The notes beneath the pieces are model-generated. The model did no database searches. It was not told where the DNA came from and saw nothing but the letters and a program-made list of their open reading frames with translations. 45,217 bases of DNA from Anaerolineae bacterium. Lineage in GTDB: Bacteria; Chloroflexota; Anaerolineae; UBA4142; SHND01. The stretch is taken from assembly GCA_021463195.1 (NCBI GenBank), contig JAJTXZ010000037.1:1-45217 (forward strand), in the 5' to 3' direction. The position numbers and the translations under genes are program-made. Positions 37,458 through 45,217 of this stretch are shown here, in pieces. Position 1 is the stretch's first letter, and the number at the start of each line of letters is the position of its first letter.

Positions 37458-39467
37458 ATGAAACGCCATTTATTTTCACTCATTCTTTTGCCGTTACTCT
37501 TGTTGGCGGCGTGCCAGCAGGCGCAACCGACTGCGACCCAATCCGCGCAGGCGAGCCGACCCAATGTAGTCATTGTCGCGCCCGCGAGCAATGCTGTGTT
37601 CCAAGTCGGCGCCCAAGTCCAAGTCCAATCCACCTCCGCCGACGCGCAAGGTATCGTGCTGGTCGAGTTATTGGTGGACGGCCAAACGGTGCAAAACAGT
37701 CCGACGCCAAATGGACAGCCCCAAGCGCAATTTTCGGTCATTCAAACTTGGACGCCGAACGCGCCGGGCAGTCATGTCCTGACCGTCAAAGCTACAAACG
37801 CGCAACTTGCCTCGGGCGAAGCGTCAATTACCGTCAATGCCGAAGCCGCGTCGTCCGTGCCGACCGCGACGTTGGTGGTGCAAACCCAAGTCATTCCCAC
37901 TGCCACGCGTCTTGTGCCGACCGCGGTCCCGCCGGCTTCGGCGACATCCGCCGCGCCGCCTTCCACCTGCACCTTGGCTTCGACATTTGTTTCTGATGTG
38001 ACTATTCCCGACGGCACAACCATCGCCCCCGGCGGCTCGTTCGTCAAAACGTGGGCGCTCCAAAATTCCGGCACTTGTTCGTGGGACGGCGGATTTAACG
38101 CATTGTTTGTGGATGGCAATCCATTAAGCGCAAGTTCGCCGCAATCCATTTCCGCCGCGAATCCCGGCGACACAATCAATATTTCGATTAATATGACCGC
38201 GCCAACCGCGCCGGGTTCGTACACTAGCGTTTGGCAGCTGCAAGCGTCAAACGGCGTGCCGTTTGGCGCGCGCTTTGATGCCGTGATAACGGTTCCCGGC
38301 GCGCCGCCGCCGCCGCCACCGCCACCGCCAGCAACGAATCCGCCGCCAACCAATCCCGCGCCGATTGGCTGCAATGGCACACCACAATTTTCCAGTTTCA
38401 TCGCCAACCCGTTGACCATTTCGCCCGGACAAACTTCAACGTTGAGTTGGGGCCTCGTCTCGAACGCCAATTCAGTCTTTATACAATCGCCGAGCGGCAC
38501 ACAGCCCGTTGGCACACCCGGCGCTCTTCAGGTGCAGCCGTCGCAAACGACCACTTATACTTTGCTCGCCTATTGCAACAATACGTCGGCGCAGCTGCAA
38601 ATTACCGTTGCCGTGCAAGGCGGCGGCGGCGGATGCAGCGGCATACCGATTATTAACGGCTTTTTTGCCAATCCGCAAAATATTAGCGCGGGACAGCAGA
38701 CCGTTTTGAATTGGGGTCTCGTGCAAAATGCGTCGTCCGTCTTTTTGCAACTGCCCAACAAATCCGAAGGAGTCGCTTCGCCCGGTTCGCGCAGCGTCAA
38801 GCCCGCTTCAACGACAACTTATACGTTGGTCGCGTACTGCGGCAATAACAAAGTTTCCGCTTCAACAACAGTAACGGTGCAAGGCGGTTGCAGCGGCAGT
38901 CCCAAATTTAACGGCTTTACCGCGAATCCCGCGACCATCCAAAAAGGACAATTCTCGACGTTGAGTTGGGGTTTGGTCGCTAATGCCACTTCGGTTGTAT
39001 TGCAAACGCCCGATGGCAACAGCGGCGTGGCGACACCGGGCAAAATTGTGGTTTCGCCCGCCACCACGACAACGTACACTCTCATCGCCAAGTGCAACAA
39101 TAACAGCAGCCAGCTAAACGTGACGGTCAAAGTGAACACGCCCGCGCCGACGCCGACGCCGACGCCGACGCAAAAAACCGAGATTCGAAATGTTTCGGTG
39201 GAGCGATTGGACCGCGGCAAATGGCGCGTGACGGTCCAATATTTTTGGAATGGCGAATCGCGCCCCGCGCGCATTGACTCGGTTGGCTCTGGCGATACCA
39301 AGCAAATTACCACCAATACCGCATCCACCGACATTATCGCCGGACACGTCAAATTTGTTACCCAAACTTTGACGGCGGTAGGCAATGGCAGAACCATAAA
39401 AATTACCGCGTGCATTATCGGCAGAGGCGATACTGAACTTGTCTGTCGCACAGCGAATGCGCCGTAA
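37458..39467 (+). CDS. Surface lipoprotein with Ig-like and NBR1-type domains
   Basis: 669 residues. Lipoprotein signal (LILLPLLLLAACQQ) with a strong ribosome site (AAAGGAG) before the ATG. Domain order: an Ig-like fold (about 36-128), a Pro/Thr linker, an NBR1-type domain (about 170-282: VTIPDGTTIAPGGSFVKTW, SGTCSWDGGFNALFVDG, APTAPGSYTSVWQLQ), a poly-Pro linker, then three tandem repeats of about 85 residues (NPLTISPGQTSTLSWGLVSN, NPQNISAGQQTVLNWGLVQN, NPATIQKGQFSTLSWGLVAN, each ending TTTYTL.A.C). A PTPTPT linker and a last beta domain follow. It is probably a cell-surface binding protein. No enzyme motif is visible. It has its own terminator. Confidence 0.88.
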   Translation: MKRHLFSLILLPLLLLAACQQAQPTATQSAQASRPNVVIVAPASNAVFQVGAQVQVQSTSADAQGIVLVELLVDGQTVQNSPTPNGQPQAQFSVIQTWTPNAPGSHVLTVKATNAQLASGEASITVNAEAASSVPTATLVVQTQVIPTATRLVPTAVPPASATSAAPPSTCTLASTFVSDVTIPDGTTIAPGGSFVKTWALQNSGTCSWDGGFNALFVDGNPLSASSPQSISAANPGDTINISINMTAPTAPGSYTSVWQLQASNGVPFGARFDAVITVPGAPPPPPPPPPATNPPPTNPAPIGCNGTPQFSSFIANPLTISPGQTSTLSWGLVSNANSVFIQSPSGTQPVGTPGALQVQPSQTTTYTLLAYCNNTSAQLQITVAVQGGGGGCSGIPIINGFFANPQNISAGQQTVLNWGLVQNASSVFLQLPNKSEGVASPGSRSVKPASTTTYTLVAYCGNNKVSASTTVTVQGGCSGSPKFNGFTANPATIQKGQFSTLSWGLVANATSVVLQTPDGNSGVATPGKIVVSPATTTTYTLIAKCNNNSSQLNVTVKVNTPAPTPTPTPTQKTEIRNVSVERLDRGKWRVTVQYFWNGESRPARIDSVGSGDTKQITTNTASTDIIAGHVKFVTQTLTAVGNGRTIKITACIIGRGDTELVCRTANAP

Positions 39468-39475
39468 GCGAATTT

Positions 39476-39509
39476 ATCTGACAGGTCACACCGACCTGTC
39501 AGATTTTTT
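39476..39509 (+). terminator. Intrinsic terminator of the Ig-repeat lipoprotein gene
   Basis: Perfect 12-base arms (ATCTGACAGGTC at 39476-39487 with its complement at 39493-39504) have a five-base loop and are followed by six T. The alr start lies nine bases further on. Confidence 0.93.
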
Positions 39510-39517
39510 ATCACAGC

Positions 39518-40678
39518 ATGCAAGCGTTTCCCCTTCGCCCTTCGTGGGTTGAAATCAACACACGCGCGCTGGAAAATAACGCGCGTCGTCTCAAAACGCT
39601 CATCGGCGCCAAAGTTGAACTGATGGCGATGGTCAAAGCCAATGCGTATGGTCATGGCGCAGTCGAAGCGGCGCGCGCGGCATTGCGCGGCGGCGCAACC
39701 TGGCTCGGCGTGTATGCGGTGGGCGAGGGCATTGAATTGCGCGCCGCCGGCATCATCGCGCCGATTTTGGTGTTGGGTCCGGCGTTGCCCGATGCCATGC
39801 CCGCCGCGTTGACAAATGATTTGACGTTCACGCTGCCATCAACCGAATATATCGCGCCGCTGATCGCGCACGCGCGCGCGCTCGAGCGGCGCGCGCGCTT
39901 GCATGTCAAAATTGATACGGGTATGACGCGCTTGGGCTTGGATGCGGACCGCGCGGTTTCCGAAATCCTCGCGTTCGCGCGCAATGAACATTTGCAAATC
40001 GAGGGCTTGTTGACGCATCTTGCCGTCGCCGACGACCCGAACGCGCGCGACACGCCACAATGGGGCATCCAATTTACGCGGCGTCAAATCGAGACGTTGC
40101 TTGCTATCGCGGATGAATTGGCGCGCGCGGGCGTCACGTTTTCTTATCTGCACGCGGACAATAGCCCCGGCGCGGTGTCTTATCAGCATCCGCGTTTGAA
40201 TCTCGCGCGCAGCGGTATTTTGTTTTATGGTTTGCATCCGTCCGCAGACGCGCCGCGTCCCGATGGCTTTGAACCGGCGTTGGCTTTCAAGACGCGCGTC
40301 GCGTTGGTGCGCGAGGTGCCCGCCGGGCGCTTTGTGAGTTATGGCGCGACTTTTGAAACCGCGCGCCCGTCGCGCATCGCGGTCTTGATGGTGGGTTATG
40401 CCGACGGCTTTCGGCGCAAGCCGAACAATTATGGCGCGGCGCTAGTGCGCGGACAGCGCGCGCCGATTATTGGACGTGTATGTATGGACCAAACGATGCT
40501 TGATGTGACCGATATTCCGCAAGCGCGAATGGGCGATGAAGTGGTATTGCTCGGAAAACAGGGCGCGCAAGAAATTAGCGCGGAAGAGGTTGGCGCTAAA
40601 TTGGGGACGAATAATTACGAAACCGTGACGACGATTTCGGCGCGCGTGCCGCGAGTGTATGTGACGGACGCGGTTTAG
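39518..40678 (+). CDS. alr: Alanine racemase
   Basis: 386 residues. A PLP enzyme making D-alanine for the cell wall. The N-terminal TIM barrel has the PLP lysine in MVKANAYGHG (Lys 40), and the C-terminal beta domain has the second catalytic residue in SYGATFE (Tyr at about 275). Other family marks are VKIDTGMTRLG, HADNSPGAV and GRVCMDQTMLDVT. No ribosome site is seen, and the ATG lies just after a terminator, so the promoter may lie within the upstream hairpin region or the message may be leaderless. Its TAG stop overlaps the TAA stop of the convergent TMEM175-like gene by two bases. Confidence 0.95.
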   Translation: MQAFPLRPSWVEINTRALENNARRLKTLIGAKVELMAMVKANAYGHGAVEAARAALRGGATWLGVYAVGEGIELRAAGIIAPILVLGPALPDAMPAALTNDLTFTLPSTEYIAPLIAHARALERRARLHVKIDTGMTRLGLDADRAVSEILAFARNEHLQIEGLLTHLAVADDPNARDTPQWGIQFTRRQIETLLAIADELARAGVTFSYLHADNSPGAVSYQHPRLNLARSGILFYGLHPSADAPRPDGFEPALAFKTRVALVREVPAGRFVSYGATFETARPSRIAVLMVGYADGFRRKPNNYGAALVRGQRAPIIGRVCMDQTMLDVTDIPQARMGDEVVLLGKQGAQEISAEEVGAKLGTNNYETVTTISARVPRVYVTDAV

Positions 40679-41310
40679 AAGTTTGTCGAATCGCGACGTT
40701 CAAGCACGCGGCGAAAAATTAAAATCGAAAACCAGCCGAAACTTGCCAGCCCGCCGATTAGGAAACTCAATGTCAGAACCACCAGCGCCGCCAACGGCGT
40801 CGTCAACGTGCGCAATTCCAGCGCGCGAATAAGGTCGGGGGCGAGCGCCGCATCTACCAAATGATGTCGCGTTGCCGCGTGGCGCCACAACCACGCGTCG
40901 CTCAAACCGAGCAGCAACATATTCACCGCATACAACCAAATGCCGCCCGCGCTGTCGCCGTATTCGCCCAAGACAGAGGACGTAAACGGAATGAGCGCGA
41001 TGAAAAAGAGAATCAAAAAATTCAGCGTAATCAAGCGATAGTCGTATCGTTTGATGTAGCGAAAATAGCGGTGATGGGCAATCCAAAAGAGAGCGATAAT
41101 CCAAAAACTGAGCGCAAACGCCAAAAAGCGGGGCCATTCCGCCAATAGCGCGCGATACAAGCCGGCAGTGTCTTCTTGCGCCAATTCCGGGACTCGCAGT
41201 TCAATGGCGAGCAGCGTAAGCGCGATCGCGTACACCGCGTCGCTGAAAAAGACGATGCGCTCCAATTCAAAACTGCGTTCGGCGGAAGCTTTTGTTTCGG
41301 ACGGCGGCAT
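40675..41310 (-). CDS. TMEM175-like (DUF1211) potassium channel protein
   Basis: 211 residues from the ATG at 41310; a longer frame to 41379 is possible. About six membrane spans. The family mark at the first helix is RIVFFSDAVYAIALTLLAIE, with the FSDA motif that forms the pore wall in bacterial TMEM175 channels. Further helices include FLAFALSFWIIALFWIAHH and LITLNFLILFFIALIPF. Family members conduct potassium without the classic selectivity filter. It converges with alr, ends overlapping by a few bases, and is separated from the HEAT gene by a dispersed element. Confidence 0.87.
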   Translation of the reverse strand: MPPSETKASAERSFELERIVFFSDAVYAIALTLLAIELRVPELAQEDTAGLYRALLAEWPRFLAFALSFWIIALFWIAHHRYFRYIKRYDYRLITLNFLILFFIALIPFTSSVLGEYGDSAGGIWLYAVNMLLLGLSDAWLWRHAATRHHLVDAALAPDLIRALELRTLTTPLAALVVLTLSFLIGGLASFGWFSILIFRRVLERRDSTNF

Positions 41311-41434
41311 TGCAAAAAACAAGACGCGTAATTTTTCATCAAAAATCACGCGTCCTATAAATGATTCGCGTTGGCGCAAGCGTTCGAACGAGATAAAATT
41401 GCGCGGCGCGTATTCTTTATGGCGGCGCTCGAAA

Positions 41435-41530
41435 ACGCCTTGTTGTGATTTAGGGGTAGGGGACAGGCCCTTGGGGTTTTCGGAAACCCCAAGGGCCTTT
41501 TACTCTAGACCAAACAGGAATTCGCGCTAG
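41435..41530. repeat. MITE-like element, copy 5 (left end decayed)
   Basis: The right half is intact: central hairpin CCCTTGGGGTTTTC/GAAACCCCAAGGG, then TTTTACTCTAGACCAAACAG and the end GAATTCGCGCTAG. The left end keeps TGATTTAGG but has lost its CTAG. The terminal CTAG (41527-41530) supplies the stop codon of the HEAT-repeat gene on the minus strand. The hairpin and T-rich flank could also serve as a terminator. Confidence 0.75.
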
Positions 41531-42468
41531 TTCAAAGAGAATGTGCCAAGCACATTGTCCCACATGTTACGCGTATAGCTATTTAGCGTGGGACTGTCCG
41601 TTTCGAGAAAAAGGTCGCCATCTTGGTCCAAATCGAGATGTTCCGCCATTGAGGACATGAGCCATTCTTCGGCGGCTTCGCGCGCCGCCTCGCGGACCTC
41701 GCGGTCGCGCGCATGGCACAATTCTTCAAGCACCGGATAGGCGCGGTCGTCGCCCGCTTCGCCGAGCGAAAGAATCGCGCGCAAACGCAGCGCCTTGTCC
41801 ACGCCGCGCCCGCGCACAAGCCGTATCAAGAGCTCGGTCGCTTCTTGCAACCCCAATTCGCCGGACGCGCGGACGGCTTCGTACTGCACTTCGCGGTTCG
41901 CGCTGTGTAATTCCGCCAGCACCAAATCACTCCAGCGCAAATTGCCGCTGCGCCCCATTGCGAACAACGCGCTCGCGCGATAACGCGGATCGCTTTGCGC
42001 GTACGCCCAATCAATCATTTCGTCCACTTCGGGGTCATCCAAAAACGCGAGCGCTTCAATCGCGTAACGTCGTTCGTCTACGCTCAAGGTTGAATTTTGC
42101 GCGGTCTCGAAAAGAAAATCCACGACGCGTTGAATATCGCCATCACTCAACGCGCGCTCTTCATTTTCCAAATCATTAAAGAGTTCGATTTCAGCGTCCA
42201 CGATGTAATGTCCGAGCGTAGAAAGCGCGCGCGTGCGGACATCCAAATCGGGATCGCGCTGCGCTTTGGTCAACAATTCTTCAATCCACATCGGGTCGGC
42301 CGTGTGCCACAAACACGACACGGCTTCGGCACGTACCATCGCGTCGGGGTCGTCCAACAAGCGCAAGACGATTTTGGACGCGCGCGCGTCGAGCGGACGC
42401 AAGCCGTCGGCAATGTCCGCCAACCAATTCAATTTGTCTTTTTTTGACATCCGGTGATTTCGGTTCAT
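41527..42468 (-). CDS. HEAT-repeat protein
   Basis: 313 residues built of repeated pairs of helices: KIVLRLLDDPDAMVRAEAVS, AQRDPDLDVRTRALSTLGHY, DERRYAIEALAFLDDPEVDE, SANREVQYEAVRASGELGLQ and HARDREVREAAREAAEEW. Such solenoids bind proteins; no enzyme part is seen. The end (about 275-313) is acidic and unlike a HEAT repeat. The ATG at 42468 has a GAGGA site six to seven bases before it. The stop codon lies in the end of a dispersed element, so insertion may have set the C-terminus. The partner is unknown. Confidence 0.87.
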   Translation of the reverse strand: MNRNHRMSKKDKLNWLADIADGLRPLDARASKIVLRLLDDPDAMVRAEAVSCLWHTADPMWIEELLTKAQRDPDLDVRTRALSTLGHYIVDAEIELFNDLENEERALSDGDIQRVVDFLFETAQNSTLSVDERRYAIEALAFLDDPEVDEMIDWAYAQSDPRYRASALFAMGRSGNLRWSDLVLAELHSANREVQYEAVRASGELGLQEATELLIRLVRGRGVDKALRLRAILSLGEAGDDRAYPVLEELCHARDREVREAAREAAEEWLMSSMAEHLDLDQDGDLFLETDSPTLNSYTRNMWDNVLGTFSLN

Positions 42469-42726
42469 TTCAAATCCTCGCGTCGAACTCGATGGGATAT
42501 TCTACGCCTCGAAATTGTACGCGAATAAAAAGATAAATCAAGCGCGGCTTGCGAAATATTTGGAGCGGCTCAGCGAGGAGATCGCGCCAAATACGTTTTG
42601 CCGCGCCGCGCGCGCCGTTCGCGCATATAATTTTGCGCGGACAAGTTGGCGCGCCATCAAGCGCGCTTTTATACTTTTGCAGGTCGCGGTGTTTGCAAAA
42701 GTCGCGCGCGCGCTGGATTTGTCGCG

Positions 42727-44355
<1,629 letters not shown>

Positions 44356-44371
44356 TTAAAGGAATGTTTGG

Positions 44372-44468
44372 CTAGACCAGTTTCCGATTTAATTTAGGGG
44401 ACAGATCCTTTGAGCTTCCGAAAACCCAAAGGGCCTTGTCTCATAGATCAAACAGGAATTCGCTCTAG
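44372..44468. repeat. MITE-like element, copy 6
   Basis: A 97-base element from CTAG to CTAG. Left end CTAGACCAGTTTCCGATTTA; right end read inward CTAGAGCGAATTCCTGTTTG. The central stem is CTTTGAGCTTCC with an imperfect partner GAAAACCCAAAG. It lies between the Roadblock gene terminator and the pyrG start, only 19 bases from the latter. Confidence 0.85.
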
Positions 44469-44513
44469 TCTGTCAAAGCGCGCGCCGACGCGTATTATGC
44501 GCGCGCAAACAAT

Positions 44514-44545
44514 AAAAACACGGAGGTCAAACGCTCCGTGTTTTT
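44514..44545. terminator. Intrinsic terminator downstream of the Roadblock gene
   Basis: Perfect 12-base arms (AAAAACACGGAG and CTCCGTGTTTTT) with an eight-base loop give T runs on both strands. It lies about 100 bases after the stop of the Roadblock gene. A weaker stem, CCGATTG/CAATCGG, lies at 44562-44583. Confidence 0.85.
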
Positions 44546-44645
44546 GAGAGACAATTATTATCCGATTGAGCTTGAGCAATCGGTTCGTGAAATTTGGGCG
44601 AGGCAATTCGCAAACTTGGCGTTTACGCGCTTTCACGTTACCGCA

Positions 44646-45023
44646 TTATACCATAGCTGCCAAATCGGCGGCGGCGCGTTTGGTGTCCAAAAAGACTAAA
44701 CCCAATTTGGCGTCGCGACGCGCTAACACGGTCAACACCGCTTCTTCGCCGACGGCATTCAATAAAACATAGCCGTTATCGCCGCGCACATACACCTGGT
44801 CCAAGCCGCCGCGGCCGAGTTCCGAAGCGATACGTTCGCCGAGTGACAACATCGCGGCGGACATGGCGGATACGCGGTCCTCTTCGGTGGTGGCGGGCAA
44901 ATCGGATGCAATCGTCAATCCGTCTACGCTTACGACCGCGGATGCTTCAATGTCCGGACTGGAGGAACGCATATTGCGCAAGCGTTCGATGATTTGTTGC
45001 GTGCGCGACTTTTGGTCTGCCAT
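44646..45023 (-). CDS. Roadblock/LC7 domain protein
   Basis: 125 residues from the ATG at 45023; the longer frame to 45143 runs through a T-rich promoter region and is unlikely. The fold is read from EASAVVSVDGLTIASDLP, EDRVSAMSAAMLSLGERIAS, DQVYVRGDNGYVLLNAVG and AVLTVLARRDAKLGLVFLD. Such small proteins (MglB and others) regulate small GTPases in bacteria; no GTPase gene is seen nearby. The upstream flank has AAGGAG about ten bases before the start. It is a single-gene unit ended by a terminator. Confidence 0.9.
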   Translation of the reverse strand: MADQKSRTQQIIERLRNMRSSSPDIEASAVVSVDGLTIASDLPATTEEDRVSAMSAAMLSLGERIASELGRGGLDQVYVRGDNGYVLLNAVGEEAVLTVLARRDAKLGLVFLDTKRAAADLAAMV

Positions 45024-45147
45024 AACCTTCTGTCTCCTTGAATGAATGCTTTGGCTGTTTCTTGTTTCGGAACGTGTATAAGAGTACCACAAGAAAAAAA
45101 GAGTGTCAATCGCGGCGCTTAGGGCTGGCACAAAGTCGCGCAAACTG

Positions 45148-45217
45148 TCATTTCGAGCGGAGGCGAGAAATCTCGACCTTGCGCGTCAAACGAGATTTCT
45201 CATTGCATTCGAAATGA
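45148..45217. repeat. Long hairpin of a dispersed repeat at the right edge
   Basis: Outer arms TCATTTCGA (45148-45156) and TCGAAATGA (45209-45217) and inner arms GAGAAATCTCG (45165-45175) and CGAGATTTCTC (45191-45201) are perfect. The element may continue past the window. The TCGAGCGGAGGCGAGA centre resembles the hairpin at 5788. Confidence 0.7.

Noticed and set aside
39147-39172. GCCGAC tandem repeat as a microsatellite
   Set aside because: It codes the PTPTPT linker of the lipoprotein; such linkers are common in this protein set and stay in frame with any change of whole units.
44448-44636. 62-residue open frame on the minus strand
   Set aside because: It spans the terminator and the edge of a dispersed element and has no ribosome site or family look.

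Overview
The window looks like chromosomal DNA of a GC-rich, CGCG-rich bacterium, most likely a member of the Chloroflexota (Anaerolineae-like). This is inference. It rests on the many secreted or membrane proteins with Pro/Thr-rich (PTPTP) linkers, the RHS/YD-repeat style, an F420/deazaflavin-type nitroreductase, an ECF sigma factor paired with an SH3-tailed anti-sigma factor, and Roadblock and HEAT-repeat proteins. No rRNA, CRISPR array, prophage or intact transposase was seen. Two tRNA genes are present: Leu-CAA and Thr-CGU.

Layout. (1) 1-4273: a minus-strand RHS/YD-repeat locus. It holds a frameshifted RHS gene, an overlapping membrane-anchored beta-propeller gene in the position where RHS loci usually carry an immunity gene, and a second partial RHS core running off the left edge. 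(2) 4.6-19.6 kb: housekeeping and signalling genes. These are an aminotransferase, RNase Z, a transmembrane protein with four cyclic-nucleotide-binding-like domains and its likely partner, tRNA-Leu, ECF sigma/anti-sigma, a tRNA-dihydrouridine synthase, an alpha/beta hydrolase, the methionine-sulfoxide repair pair msrP-msrQ, a D-cysteine desulfhydrase/ACC-deaminase-type enzyme, a dolichyl-phosphate-mannose-synthase-like glycosyltransferase and a Ddn-type protein. (3) 19.7-28.8 kb: an accessory-looking minus-strand run. It has a radical SAM/SPASM-like enzyme, a TolB-like propeller lipoprotein, an unusual 611-residue chimera (FDSGCxxC redox domain, internal twin-arginine segment, TPRs, Cys-rich SleB-like domain), two small conserved proteins, a two-domain redoxin sharing the same FDSGCxxC domain, a methyltransferase, a second glycosyltransferase and a secreted protein. 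(4) 28.9-45.2 kb: tRNA-Thr, a penicillin-acylase-family hydrolase, asnS-birA, a TgpA-type transglutaminase, an Ig-repeat lipoprotein, alr, a TMEM175-like channel, a HEAT-repeat protein, pyrG and a Roadblock/LC7 protein.

The most notable non-coding signal is a family of about 95-97 bp dispersed elements (15259, 19628, 31962, 32053, 41435, 44372). They have imperfect terminal inverted repeats, CTAG ends and a central GC hairpin, and look like non-autonomous IS630/Tc1-type MITEs. Two copies are nested head to tail through a shared CTAG. Two gene stop codons (birA and the HEAT gene) lie inside the terminal CTAG of a copy. Two further hairpin repeat families are also present. Many intrinsic terminators mark transcription unit ends.

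The best candidate for an undescribed system is the 22.5-26 kb redox/secretion module. Two proteins begin with the same FDSGCxxC thiol domain. One continues into a CGFC redoxin and the other into an apparent twin-arginine segment followed by an exported, Cys-rich, cell-wall-hydrolase-like domain. The second candidate is the four-CNB transmembrane receptor at 7-10 kb. All functional statements come from reading motifs by eye; no database search was run.
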